From Nocardiaceae bacterium (GTDB taxonomy: Bacteria > Actinomycetota > Actinomycetes > Mycobacteriales > Mycobacteriaceae): 64,000 nucleotides of DNA. Made by a program: the position numbers and the translations under genes. A model generated the notes under the pieces. It saw only the letters and a program-made list of their open reading frames with translations. It had not been told where the DNA came from and searched no databases. The DNA lies in NCBI GenBank assembly GCA_021372355.1, contig JAJFUQ010000041.1:1-64000 (forward strand). Direction: 5' to 3'. Numbering within the stretch: position 1 is the stretch's first letter; the number at the start of each line of letters is the position of its first letter. Shown here in pieces: positions 41,179-49,729 of this stretch.

Positions 41179-41828
41179 TCAGATCGAGCATCCGCGCAGG
41201 CGTCCCAAAAGTGCGCGGTACCACGGCTGGTGTCCGTCGGTGAGCGTGATCGCTCCCACCAGTCGTGCGCGGATCCGCTCGTGACCCAGGTCGTTCGGAT
41301 GGAAATTGTCCGAGATGCCGCCGAACCTGGCGAGTCCGGCCGGACCACGATTCTCCGGATTGTCGAACAGATCGCTCAGGGGCCGGAATGTGCCGCGGCG
41401 GCTCAGGCATTCGGATTCGATGATGCGGTCGTAATACTGCGCGAACCGCGGTTCGCGCAGACACCGAGGCAGACCAGTTGCACCAGCAGTGAGTTCACGC
41501 GAATCGCGTCCAGAAGCTTTTCGTAGTCATTGCGGAAGATGTTGAGAGTTGACCTGCCGGCGTCGTTTGTGCCCTGTTCGACGGCCGCGAGGTCCCAGTC
41601 GCGGCCGATCGTTCCGAGGTCAATCGTCGATGCGGTGTAGGCGACGGCGCCGACTACCTTCGCATCGACCGAGTGGACCGTGGCGAATTCCGCACCTGGG
41701 CGTGCCGTACACGCAGTCTTCGACATCGAGATCGCCGTGGCCAAAATGATCGCGGTGACGACGAGGAACAGGATCCAAGCCGACCGGCGAAGCCCGTCCG
41801 GGCCGATCCGCGGCATCTTGGTCGTCAC
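41179..41828 (-). pseudogene. Frameshifted SGNH-type hydrolase
   Basis: Two minus-strand frames together make one membrane-anchored SGNH hydrolase. The N-terminal part (from GTG 41828) has one membrane span (about 15-35), a degraded block I (VVGAVAYTAS where GDSYTAG would be expected) and the block III-like VEQGTNDAG. The C-terminal part, in another frame, runs from about 41459 as LREPRFAQYYDRI to SDNFHPNDLGHERI, which has the block V Asp-x-x-His, and stops at 41179. The frames meet inside a perfect 24-bp palindrome (41437-41460). With the nucleophile Ser motif missing and the frame broken, the gene looks dead, unless the shift is a sequencing error. Confidence 0.65.
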
Positions 41829-41946
41829 TTGCCAAGTATGAAGACCGGTTGGTTTGTTTTAAAGTGGTGAACGCTGCGGCGGCGAAAAGCTCGAAAAGCT
41901 GCTCGGCTATGGTCGATCCATCAGTCCGACATCTGCAGGAGTCCAC

Positions 41947-42375
41947 ATGTTCGCTGTCACCACCGCCACGGTTTCCGCACCGATCGAGAAGGTCTGGAGC
42001 GTTGTCGCCGACCATGAGGGAATGGCGAAGTGGGGTCCGGGCCGCGGACTGAACGTCACGCTCACCCAGGCGGGTTCGCCGGACCGCAATGGCGTTGGTG
42101 CGGTGCGCCGGCTCGCGCCGGCCATTCCCGGCCCGGCGATCGTCGAGCAGGTCACCGTTTTCGAGCCGAACAAGCGCCTGCAGTACAAGGCTCTCGCCGG
42201 CGTTCCGCTCAAGGACTACTTCGGCGACATCGAGCTTCGCGAGATCCCGAACGGCACCGAGATCGTCTACCGAATTTCCGCGACCGAGCGCGTGAAGCTC
42301 GTCGAGCAGCTCGCCTGCAAGGCGATCTCGTTCACGCTGCTGAAGCTGCTCGTGCAGCAGATCAAGCGCGGCTAG
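41947..42375 (+). CDS. SRPBCC (START/Bet v1-like) family protein
   Basis: A 142-residue polyketide-cyclase-like protein: TVSAPIEKVWSVVADHEGMAKW at the N-terminus, a central beta sheet (GVGAVRRLA ... VFEPNKRLQYKALAG), and a long C-terminal helix. The fold binds hydrophobic ligands; no catalytic residues can be assigned. CAGGAG lies 5 bases before the ATG. A hairpin follows the stop and faces the convergent repeat-protein gene. Confidence 0.82.
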   Translation: MFAVTTATVSAPIEKVWSVVADHEGMAKWGPGRGLNVTLTQAGSPDRNGVGAVRRLAPAIPGPAIVEQVTVFEPNKRLQYKALAGVPLKDYFGDIELREIPNGTEIVYRISATERVKLVEQLACKAISFTLLKLLVQQIKRG

Positions 42376-42390
42376 CTCGTCCATCGGTTA

Positions 42391-42424
42391 CCGAATGATG
42401 CGGCTGACCAGGCGCATCATTCGG
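42391..42424. terminator. 12-bp perfect hairpin between convergent genes
   Basis: CCGAATGATGCG (42391-42402) and CGCATCATTCGG (42413-42424) are exact complements around a 10-base loop. It sits 15 bases after the SRPBCC stop and 13 before the stop of the minus-strand repeat-protein gene. There is no T-run; it probably works as a bidirectional terminator or RNA end-protecting hairpin. Confidence 0.65.
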
Positions 42425-42436
42425 CAGCTGCGGCAG

Positions 42437-43201
42437 TTACGGAGTCGTCGTCTCTTCGACTTCGATCGTCGTGGTCACGACCTTCGGCTTCCGGGCGGCG
42501 CTGAGCAGTCGCGCACCGGGGAGCTTTCCCGCCACATCGCTGATCGCGCCGCTCGCGCTGATGAGGCCCTTCGACGCGTCCTGAAGGCCTTCGACGGTCT
42601 TCCCGAGGTTCTCGATCGCCGGCAGCAACGCGGACATCGTCTGGCTGAGCGTCACCAACTGGTCGAGAGCTCCGCCCGGCGTGACGAGCTTGTCGAGCGC
42701 GGACTCCTCGGCGACCAGCCGCTCGACGATTCCGTTCTCTTCCAGCAGCTTTTCGGCGATTCCGCCGGGTGCGGTGAGCCGTTCGAGAATGCCGCCGCGG
42801 GCCGTCAGCCGATCGACGAGTCCGCCCGGTTCCAAGGACTGCTCCACGACGCCGCCGGGCTCGAAGAGTCGGTCGACCGGACCGCCCGGCTCGAGGAGAC
42901 GTTCCACCGCGCCACCGGGAGAGGTGGCCGCGTCGATCGCTCCGCCGCGGCGCATGAGCATGTCCATCGGACCGCCAGGTCGCACAATGCGACCGACTGC
43001 GCGGTCCTCTTCGAGGAGGCTGGCGAGGCGACCGGCGAGTTCGAGTTGGTTGCCGGCCGGCGGCTCGCCGGTGATCGCACCGACCGAAGCTCCGAGCGCG
43101 TCGCGGGCGAGCTTGATCGAGCCCTCGGCGATCATCATGGCTGAGTCGGCGACCGAGACCGCGGCCTTCAGCGGTGTTAAAGCAATCGACGTGATGTTCA
43201 C
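42437..43201 (-). CDS. Decapeptide-repeat protein, paralogue 1
   Basis: A 254-residue protein built around about twelve tandem 10-residue units (about residues 73-192) of the form P-G-G-h-h-D/E-R-L-x-x (h hydrophobic), for example EPGGPVDRLF and APGGIAEKLL. A helical N-terminal region (about 1-60, KAAVSVADSAMMIAEGSIKLARDAL) and a helical C-terminal region (QTMSALLPAIENLGKTVEGL) flank them, and the tail is basic then Thr-rich. No signal peptide or membrane span is seen. A paralogue with the same layout lies at 46210-46980, on the other side of the copper genes. I know no function for this family; a regular solenoid or surface-associated scaffold is an inference. Confidence 0.8.
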   Translation of the reverse strand: MNITSIALTPLKAAVSVADSAMMIAEGSIKLARDALGASVGAITGEPPAGNQLELAGRLASLLEEDRAVGRIVRPGGPMDMLMRRGGAIDAATSPGGAVERLLEPGGPVDRLFEPGGVVEQSLEPGGLVDRLTARGGILERLTAPGGIAEKLLEENGIVERLVAEESALDKLVTPGGALDQLVTLSQTMSALLPAIENLGKTVEGLQDASKGLISASGAISDVAGKLPGARLLSAARKPKVVTTTIEVEETTTP

Positions 43202-43272
43202 AGCTGTCTCGACCTTTCCGCAGCCTGCCTGATGGACCTGAGTCTAGGTCCGCGGCGTGCGTCGTCGGGAGC

Positions 43273-44760
43273 TTACGGGGTGCACGTCAGGATCGTCGTG
43301 GACTCCTGGTACTTCGAAATCCGGACGGTCACATCGATCGTCCACTGGCCCTTGTTTCGCAACGTCAGCGGGGCGGTGAATTCTCCGTTCGACTGCGCGG
43401 TCACCGGCACATCGAGGGGTCCGATGCCGGCGGCGGTCACCTGGGCGGTGATGGTGGGCGCCTGCACCTGTGCTCCGTGGACCATGACGGTCACGGCGTT
43501 CTCGCCGAGTCGACAGGGCGCGATCGCGGTGTGGATCATGACACCGTTCTCCTGTTTCATCACCATGAGCTGCTGCACGGGCAACGTCGGATTCAGGTGA
43601 ACGAGCACACCGGTGAGCGCCGCGACAACCAGCAACACCACGCTTTCACTACGCAGCCGTGCCGAACTCGGGGTGCTGAGGCGTTGTCGGTTGACGTACG
43701 CGATGGCCACGGCCACGGCAACGAGTGCGACCTTGGCGATGAGCACCTGGCCGTACCCGGTGTGGAACAGCGCGTGCCATGACCCGACGATTCGCCACCC
43801 GAGGATGAGCCCGGTCGTCACGAGCACGCCGAGCAGCCACGCCGCAAGCCGCGAGAAGCGGCCGATGACCTCGGCGATCTCGGGCCGGCGGAACAGCACG
43901 ACGAGTCCGATCAATCCGCCGATCCACGCGCTGACCGCGAGCACGTGGATGAGGTCGGCGCCGATGACGAGGATCGGCGGACCGAAAGTTCGCGAGTGAC
44001 CCATTGCCGGCAGCGACGCCAAGCCGGCGGTCGCACCGGCGATGCGGATACAGCGGTTACGGAAGACTGTCGCGACGGTCGCGCCGACGATTCCGAGCAC
44101 TGCCATCGCCCCGGCGCCAGACCGCAGGCCCGAGGCCCAGGGAGTTACGGCGAAAAGACCCGAGAGTCCCGTGCCATCCGCATCGAGTTCGAATGCCGGC
44201 AGGCCGACGACCAACCCGACCGCCGCCGTTGCGGTGGCGGCGACACCGATCCCGCGAAGACGAGTGTCGAACACCTCGCGAGCCACCCAGGCCTGGAACA
44301 ACGCGAGGCCGCAGGCGACGAGAAGGCCGATGTAGGCCAGCGCCTGGGCTATCCGAATGAGCCAGGTGACACCCGGATGGTCGGTCTCGGCGACCGCGTT
44401 TGTGGCGCTCGGGTGGCCGAGCGAGAACGTCAGCGCACCGGCGATTGGGTGGCCGTCGTCGGAGATGACGCGCCAGCTCACGATGTATGAACCCGGCGCG
44501 AGGCCGGGCGGCAGAGACGCGTGCACGACAGCGTCGACCGTACGCGCCGAAAGCTGCTGGGGGCTGCCGGTGCTGACGATGCTCACTTCCCGCACCGTGA
44601 CCGGTTCGTTGAAGGTGAGCGTGACGTCGGCGGGCGCGGACGAGACGACCTGCCCGTCACTCGGGGTGGTGGACAGGAGAACCGCGTGCGCCGAGGCGGG
44701 TGCTGCTGCTCCGAGGAACAGCAGCACCCACATCATCAGTGCCGCGGAGGCACGTTTCAT
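43273..44760 (-). CDS. CopC-CopD fusion copper-resistance membrane protein
   Basis: A 495-residue protein. A signal peptide ending ASA is followed at once by HAVLLSTTPSDG, where the mature N-terminal His is a CopC copper ligand; the CopC domain runs to about residue 118 (SYIVSWRVISDDGHPIAGALTFSLG). Then come eight membrane spans of CopD type (about 130-395) and a C-terminal extracytoplasmic YtkA-like domain (about 400-495). The set CopC, CopD and YcnI together handles periplasmic copper and its import. It overlaps the YcnI gene by 4 bases. Confidence 0.88.
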   Translation of the reverse strand: MKRASAALMMWVLLFLGAAAPASAHAVLLSTTPSDGQVVSSAPADVTLTFNEPVTVREVSIVSTGSPQQLSARTVDAVVHASLPPGLAPGSYIVSWRVISDDGHPIAGALTFSLGHPSATNAVAETDHPGVTWLIRIAQALAYIGLLVACGLALFQAWVAREVFDTRLRGIGVAATATAAVGLVVGLPAFELDADGTGLSGLFAVTPWASGLRSGAGAMAVLGIVGATVATVFRNRCIRIAGATAGLASLPAMGHSRTFGPPILVIGADLIHVLAVSAWIGGLIGLVVLFRRPEIAEVIGRFSRLAAWLLGVLVTTGLILGWRIVGSWHALFHTGYGQVLIAKVALVAVAVAIAYVNRQRLSTPSSARLRSESVVLLVVAALTGVLVHLNPTLPVQQLMVMKQENGVMIHTAIAPCRLGENAVTVMVHGAQVQAPTITAQVTAAGIGPLDVPVTAQSNGEFTAPLTLRNKGQWTIDVTVRISKYQESTTILTCTP

Positions 44761-45419
44761 TCCTTCCGGCTGCGGATGGCCGCGAAGAGCCCGAGAGCCG
44801 CGCCGATCGCACCGAGCCCGAGGCCCACGAACGCGATGTCACGCGTTCCGTTGTCGGTGGAACTCTCGGTCGACGCCGTGTTGCCCTCCGCCTCGGCCGC
44901 GGTGAGCGTGATCGTCGGAGCCGGGTGCGCAAGTGCCTCCGGGTCCTGTCCCGGCGCCGGGGTCTCGATCCAGCCGGTCTCGCCGACCTGGCAGGTCTGG
45001 ATGACCGGGAAGACGAGTTTGTCGCCGGCCTTGCCCGCGGGCAGTTTCACCGAGAGTTCGAACGTGTCGCGGTAGCCGTCCGGCAGCGGTGCGTTCGCGG
45101 TGTACACGACTTCGCTGACCCGCTCGTTGATGGTCTTGCCGTGGCCGATGTCGAGTGGTGCCGAGAGCGGGGTCATGACCTTGTTGATCGTCCAGTTGTA
45201 GCCGATCATCGCGCTCACCGTCGGGATCGATTCGGGCATCTGAACGGAGACCTTCGTGGTGCCCGAGCCGTCGCAGCCGTGCGGGACGCTGAACTTGAGC
45301 ACGGTGTAGCCGCCGGACGCCGTGGAGTCCGCCGAGACGGTGACGTGCGCGGACGCGAGGGGTGCGGTCACCACGAGCAGACCGCCCGCGAGCGCGAGCG
45401 AACGAGTGAAAATACGCAT
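44757..45419 (-). CDS. YcnI-like (DUF1775) copper-binding membrane protein
   Basis: A 220-residue protein with a signal peptide (FTRSLALAGGLLVVTAPLASA), the mature N-terminus starting HVTVSADSTASGG, where the exposed His with a conserved Trp-bearing pocket binds Cu(II) in YcnI, and a C-terminal membrane anchor (about 195-215) with a basic tail. Family length is usual. I chose the ATG at 45419; a TTG 9 bases earlier is possible. It is upstream of and coupled to copCD. Confidence 0.87.
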   Translation of the reverse strand: MRIFTRSLALAGGLLVVTAPLASAHVTVSADSTASGGYTVLKFSVPHGCDGSGTTKVSVQMPESIPTVSAMIGYNWTINKVMTPLSAPLDIGHGKTINERVSEVVYTANAPLPDGYRDTFELSVKLPAGKAGDKLVFPVIQTCQVGETGWIETPAPGQDPEALAHPAPTITLTAAEAEGNTASTESSTDNGTRDIAFVGLGLGAIGAALGLFAAIRSRKE

Positions 45420-45529
45420 GGGTTTCAAGCCTTTCGAGGACCTGTGAAATGCACAGGTGGGAGGACCGATCTCGGCAGATGCCGGTCGATGACAACCGAA
45501 GGGTGTACCGGCATGGCACGGCCCAGAAC

Positions 45530-45590
45530 ACTGGCGATTCGCGCCAGATCACGTCTCGACAACGCGTTTGGCGGGGAATCGCCAGTTTTT
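45530..45590. promoter_or_regulatory. Inverted repeat with T-run between membrane gene and ycnI
   Basis: ACTGGCGATTC (45530-45540) pairs exactly with GAATCGCCAGT (45576-45586) across a 35-base interior, and five T follow on the plus strand. On the minus strand it lies in the roughly 230-base leader of ycnI. A smaller hairpin, CCTGTG-AAATG-CACAGG, is at 45441-45457. The leader carries no gene. This could be an attenuator, processing site or transcription-factor region for the copper genes. Confidence 0.45.
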
Positions 45591-45650
45591 CGGGCCGGAC
45601 ACACCGGGAACAACTGGCCGAAGCGTCGCAGCGTCAGCCGCGACTTTCGG

Positions 45651-46199
45651 TCAGACGAAGGCAGGAAACAGGGGAGGGCCGCGCCGGGAGAGAGCTCCCG
45701 AAGCGGGCCGGGAGGCCGGCACCGGACGCGTGAAAAAGATTGGTGCGCAGGATGATTCCGGAAGGAGGACGCCGACCGTGAAAGCTGTGACGTGCCGGGT
45801 CGCCCAGTTCCACAGCGTCCACAGCAAGCGGTCGCCGTAAGCGATGACGAGTGCCGTGAGGAAGGCGGCGGTCAAGTGACCAACGGTCATGGCAGAGCTG
45901 CTCGCGTGCTCGACCATGTGGTCCATCGGATCGGCGCACCACGGCGGGCACCATTGGGCGATCGAGTGGAAGCCGAATTGCGCGAGGCTCAAAACCCCAA
46001 ACGTCGCGAGGAGGTTCGCCCGGGTGAACGTCACGGCGTAGGACGCGCCCACCGCCACCACGGTGGCGGGGAGGAATGCCCAGGACTCGGGCTCGTGGCC
46101 GCCCGCGAGCATGTGGGACGCGGCTGCCAGCGAAATCATCACCGAAGCGAGCACAGCAGTGCGCGCAAGGCGCACGAAGCCCGACCCCGGTGACGACAT
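45651..46199 (-). CDS. Membrane protein of copper cluster
   Basis: A 182-residue protein with four to five membrane spans and Met/His-rich stretches (SHMLAGGHEPESW, WCPPWCADPMDHMVEHASSSAM), suggestive of copper contact. The C-terminal 40 residues are Pro/Arg-rich. I chose the ATG at 46199, 10 bases after the upstream repeat-protein stop. It probably belongs to the same transcript as the repeat protein and lies before ycnI-copCD. The family is not recognised. Confidence 0.68.
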   Translation of the reverse strand: MSSPGSGFVRLARTAVLASVMISLAAASHMLAGGHEPESWAFLPATVVAVGASYAVTFTRANLLATFGVLSLAQFGFHSIAQWCPPWCADPMDHMVEHASSSAMTVGHLTAAFLTALVIAYGDRLLWTLWNWATRHVTAFTVGVLLPESSCAPIFFTRPVPASRPASGALSRRGPPLFPAFV

Positions 46200-46209
46200 G
46201 GGCGCCAGA

Positions 46210-46980
46210 TTAGTCGCTCGGGAGTTGCTCCGTGCTGACAGTTTCCGGCTTCGACCGCCCGCGGGCTCCCATGAGCCACTTCCCGGGCATCTTCGCAACG
46301 GCTTCCGCAATCGGCAGGACCGACGAGCGGAGGATTGCCGTCGACTCCTGCAGAATCTCGACACTGCGACTCAAACGGTCCACGCTCGGCGCGAGGTGTG
46401 CCACGGTCTCGGAGACGCTGACCAGTTGATCGATGGGACCGTTCACGGCGACGAGCCGCTCGATGACCCCACGCTCACGAACGAGAACCTCGAGGATTCC
46501 GTCCTTCTCGACGATCCGGTCGACGACGCCACCCGGCTGGGTGAGGTGATCGACGGCACCGCCGGGGGCCGTCAGGCGATCGACGAGGCCTTGTGGTTCG
46601 AGAAGCCGCTCGACGACCCCGCCGTCGGCGGTGAGGCGTTCGAGCAGGCCGTCGGGGGCGGTCAGTCGGTCGAGCAGTCCATCGGGGGCAGCGAGCCGAT
46701 CGACGACGCCGCCCGGTTCGAGCATGCGTTCCACCGGACCGCCCGGGCGGAACGCCTGGACAAGGGCCCGGTTGTCTTCGAGCAACTGCATGAATCGCAC
46801 GAAAGCTTCGACCTGGGGTGTTCCCGTCGGGGTTCCGGCGTGCAGGGTCTTCGCGGCTTGGTTCGTCGTGACGCGAGCGACGCCGATCGACGTCTCGGCC
46901 AGGACCAACGCCGAGTCGGCGGCGGCGAATGCGGCCTTGACCGGCCCGGAAACGAGCGAGCTGACGTCCATGCGACTCAC
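46210..46980 (-). CDS. Decapeptide-repeat protein, paralogue 2
   Basis: A 256-residue paralogue of the protein at 42437-43201: a helical head (VKAAFAAADSALVLAETSIGVAR), about twelve 10-residue units (about 78-197; for example EPGGVVDRLA, APDGLLDRLT, QPGGVVDRIV), then a helical tail (SVSETVAHLAPSVDRLSRSVEIL) and a basic, Ser-rich end. Unit spacing is exactly ten residues with few exceptions, and Leu or Val recurs at positions 4, 7 and 8. No signal peptide. It is the first gene of the minus-strand cluster and divergent from phoP. A GTG at 46980 or an ATG at 46971 may start it; CTGTAC-N7-GTACAG (46980-46998) lies over the GTG. Confidence 0.8.
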   Translation of the reverse strand: MSRMDVSSLVSGPVKAAFAAADSALVLAETSIGVARVTTNQAAKTLHAGTPTGTPQVEAFVRFMQLLEDNRALVQAFRPGGPVERMLEPGGVVDRLAAPDGLLDRLTAPDGLLERLTADGGVVERLLEPQGLVDRLTAPGGAVDHLTQPGGVVDRIVEKDGILEVLVRERGVIERLVAVNGPIDQLVSVSETVAHLAPSVDRLSRSVEILQESTAILRSSVLPIAEAVAKMPGKWLMGARGRSKPETVSTEQLPSD

Positions 46981-47015
46981 TGTACTGCGGCGGTACAGAC
47001 TGTCCCTTCCATTAG

Positions 47016-47044
47016 TTCACAGGAACTTTGCAGGTTTGTCGCAG
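47016..47044 (+). promoter_or_regulatory. Three 11-bp-period direct repeats upstream of phoP (PhoP-box-like)
   Basis: TTCACAG (47016-47022), TTTGCAG (47027-47033) and GTCGCAG (47038-47044) recur exactly every 11 bases. M. tuberculosis PhoP binds direct repeats of about TCACAGC with a 4-base spacer, i.e. 11-bp period, and autoregulates through such repeats. The site ends 18 bases before the phoP ATG and also faces the divergent repeat-protein gene. Confidence 0.55.
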
Positions 47045-47062
47045 GTATCCGGCAGGGCGTTG

Positions 47063-47806
47063 ATGCACGGTGGACGGGTGAGCAACAGTGGCGACCAGAC
47101 TCGATCCGAGCAATCGCAGAAGACCCGCATTCTCGTGGTCGACGACGAGGAGATGATCGCGGAACTGCTGTCCGTGAGCCTGCGCTTTCAGGGGTTCGAC
47201 GTCGCGACCGCCTCGAGCGGCATGGAGGGTCTCGACAAGGCGAAGACCTTCCGTCCGGACGCGCTCGTCGTCGACGTCATGATGCCGGGCATGGACGGCT
47301 TCGGCCTCCTGCGGCGCCTGCGTGCCGATGGCATCGACGCTCCCGTCCTGTTCCTCACCGCCCGCGACGATGTCGCCGATAAGATCACCGGGCTCACCCT
47401 CGGCGCGGACGACTACGTGACGAAGCCATTCAGTCTCGAAGAGGTCGTCGCTCGTCTTCGCGTGATCCTGCGCCGCTCCGGCCGGACCACCGAGGAGCAG
47501 AAGCCCGGACGAATCGCCTTTGCCGACATCGAACTCGACGACGACACCCACGAAGTGTGGAAGTCGGGGGAACCGGTCTCGCTGTCGCCGACGGAGTTCA
47601 CCCTGCTGCGCTACTTCATGGTCAATGCCGGCAAGGTGCTGTCGAAGCCGCGCATCCTGGACCATGTCTGGCGCTATGACTTCGGCGGCGAGGTGGGCGT
47701 CGTGGAGTCCTACGTTTCCTATCTGCGCCGAAAGGTCGACACCGGCGATCGGCGATTGATCCACACCTTGCGAGGCGTGGGTTACGTCATGCGCGAACCG
47801 CGGTGA
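47063..47806 (+). CDS. phoP: Response regulator PhoP
   Basis: A 247-residue OmpR-family regulator. The receiver holds VVDDEE, the phospho-acceptor Asp in LVVDVMMPGMDGFGLLRRLRADGIDAP, and Lys in DYVTKPFSLEEVV; the winged helix includes SLSPTEFTLLRYF, LDHVWRYDFGGEVGVVESYV and HTLRGVGYVMREPR. Long blocks equal M. tuberculosis PhoP from memory, so orthology is likely. PhoP there controls complex lipids, pH response and secretion. The ATG at 47063 or the GTG at 47078 may start it. The kinase gene follows 44 bases downstream. Confidence 0.9.
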   Translation: MHGGRVSNSGDQTRSEQSQKTRILVVDDEEMIAELLSVSLRFQGFDVATASSGMEGLDKAKTFRPDALVVDVMMPGMDGFGLLRRLRADGIDAPVLFLTARDDVADKITGLTLGADDYVTKPFSLEEVVARLRVILRRSGRTTEEQKPGRIAFADIELDDDTHEVWKSGEPVSLSPTEFTLLRYFMVNAGKVLSKPRILDHVWRYDFGGEVGVVESYVSYLRRKVDTGDRRLIHTLRGVGYVMREPR

Positions 47807-47850
47807 TTACGGTTGCCAGGGCGAGCGTGGCGACGGGAGTGTGACACAGC

Positions 47851-49254
47851 GTGATCAAAGGAGTTCCGCTACGGGTGACGCTCGTAGTGGCTCTTGTCGT
47901 GCTGTCGGGGCTGGGACTCCTGCTGTCCGGCGCCGCGGTCACGTCCGCAATCGAGCAGTCGCTCATCAGCCGCGTCGACGAGCAACTTCAGGGTGCGATG
48001 CGCGGCTGGGCGAACCCGAACGGCAACCATCGGCCACCCCCAGTCGACAACGGCCTCGGCCCGCGCCGCCCACCCAGCGACTTCTTTGTCGAAGTGCAAG
48101 ACAGCACAACGGGATACGTGTTCCGGATCAACGACATCGGCGGCTCGACCCCGGACCTTCCGGAGGATCTGCCAGACCGCCCGACGACCGTCGGGTCGAC
48201 CGATCACGGCGATGGGCAGTGGCGAATCCTGAGCGAAACCACCGCCGCCGGCACGACGATCGTCGGCCTGCGGTTGCGGGAAACCACAGAGACCGTCGAC
48301 CGGCTCGTGGCGCTCGAAATCGGAATCGGAGCACTGGTGCTCGCGACTCTCGCCGTCGCTTCGCATTTCGTCATCCGACGCAGCCTTCGACCGCTCGTAC
48401 AGGTCGAGCACACGGCCGCCGAAATCGCGGCCGGCGACCTGCACAGTCGCGTCCCGCTGCCGAGCGACCGCACCGAGATCGGTCGATTGGCCGCCGCCAT
48501 CAACGGCATGCTGCACCAGATTCAGGTCGCGTTTGCCAAGACCGAGGCGTCCGAGGAAGCCGCTCGCCGGTCCGAGGAGAAGATGCGGCGCTTCATCGCG
48601 GACGCGAGCCATGAACTTCGAACTCCGTTGACGACCATCCGCGGCTTCTCCGAGCTCTACCGTCAGGGCGCGAGCTCGGATATGCCGATGCTGATGAGCC
48701 GCATCGAGACGCAGGCCAACCGGATGAGCGACCTCGTCGAGGATCTGATGATGCTCGCGCGCTTGGATGCCTCGCGCCCGATCGAACAGGAGCCGGTCGA
48801 TCTCATCGCCCTCACGACCGAATTGGTGGGCGATCTCGCGGCCACCGCGCCGGATCGGACGATCGAGCTGCACGTCCCGGCGGGCGATGCGGAAGTCATC
48901 GGCGATGCCAGCAAGCTTCGCCAGGTGTTGGTGAACCTCATTCGAAATGCGCTGGTACACACGACCGATGACGTCAAGGTCTCGGTCCGGACGGCCGATG
49001 AGCGGGTGTACGTCGACATTGCCGACAACGGGCCGGGCATGACTCCAGACGATGCGGCGCACGTGTTCGAACGGTTCTATCGGACCGACACGTCGCGAAC
49101 GCGGGACAGCGGCGGCACGGGCCTCGGTTTATCGATCGTCGCGGCGCTCGTGACGGCCCATGGGGGACGCGTGACGGTGAAGACCGGGCCGGGTGAAGGC
49201 TGCGTGTTCACCGTCGACCTGCCGGCTGCGGTGTATGCCGACGATTCCGAATAG
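47851..49254 (+). CDS. phoR: Sensor histidine kinase PhoR
   Basis: A 467-residue kinase with two membrane spans (about 8-32 and 152-172) bounding a sensor loop, a HAMP domain (about 173-225), the H-box FIADASHELRTPLTTIRGF with the phospho-acceptor His at about 255, and N, G1 and G2 boxes (LVNLIRNALVH, DNGPGMTPDD, GGTGLGLSIV). It is the cognate kinase of the adjacent PhoP by position and layout. It starts at GTG 47851. Confidence 0.9.
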   Translation: MIKGVPLRVTLVVALVVLSGLGLLLSGAAVTSAIEQSLISRVDEQLQGAMRGWANPNGNHRPPPVDNGLGPRRPPSDFFVEVQDSTTGYVFRINDIGGSTPDLPEDLPDRPTTVGSTDHGDGQWRILSETTAAGTTIVGLRLRETTETVDRLVALEIGIGALVLATLAVASHFVIRRSLRPLVQVEHTAAEIAAGDLHSRVPLPSDRTEIGRLAAAINGMLHQIQVAFAKTEASEEAARRSEEKMRRFIADASHELRTPLTTIRGFSELYRQGASSDMPMLMSRIETQANRMSDLVEDLMMLARLDASRPIEQEPVDLIALTTELVGDLAATAPDRTIELHVPAGDAEVIGDASKLRQVLVNLIRNALVHTTDDVKVSVRTADERVYVDIADNGPGMTPDDAAHVFERFYRTDTSRTRDSGGTGLGLSIVAALVTAHGGRVTVKTGPGEGCVFTVDLPAAVYADDSE

Positions 49255-49313
49255 TGACGCGCCTGTTTGTTGAACGCTTGATCGCTTGCGCCGTTGTGGG
49301 GTACTCAAGACCT

Positions 49314-49727
49314 GTGGCACCTCCCGAGACGGTGATTCATCTGCAGACCCCGGCATCAGCGCACCAGTTGCCGGTGATTCGCGCTGTGGCAAGCACCGTG
49401 GGGATGTCGGTCGACCTCGACCTCGATGTCATCTCCGACATTCAACTCGCGATCGACGAGGCGTGTACGCAACTGCTTCGCCGCTGCATGAACGGCGCTG
49501 TGCTGCACTCGACGTTCGAAGCACTGGGCAACGGATTGCGGGTGACTGTGGCCGCGGCGCCGGTGCGAACGCCGGTCGCCCGCGACAGGTCATTCGGCTG
49601 GGACATCCTCGACACCGTGACCGACAGCATCGAACTCAACGTTCTCGATTCGGCGGTACTCGCGTTGTGGTCGTCGTCCGATCAGCCCGTCGGTTCGATC
49701 AGCTTCACCAAACTCGCGCCGAAATAG
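49314..49727 (+). CDS. RsbW/UsfX-like anti-sigma factor (HATPase)
   Basis: A 137-residue GHKL-fold protein. The alpha helix with VISDIQLAIDEACTQLLRR is the N-box, where Glu replaces His as in anti-sigma kinases; the G1 region FGWDILDTVTDSIEL follows. It sits directly before a SigF gene, as UsfX does before SigF in mycobacteria, so it should bind and inhibit that sigma factor. I chose the GTG at 49314, where the conserved domain begins; the frame is open back to the phoR stop at 49254. The C-terminus lacks a full G2 box, so kinase activity is doubtful. Confidence 0.8.
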   Translation: MAPPETVIHLQTPASAHQLPVIRAVASTVGMSVDLDLDVISDIQLAIDEACTQLLRRCMNGAVLHSTFEALGNGLRVTVAAAPVRTPVARDRSFGWDILDTVTDSIELNVLDSAVLALWSSSDQPVGSISFTKLAPK

Positions 49728-49729
49728 GT

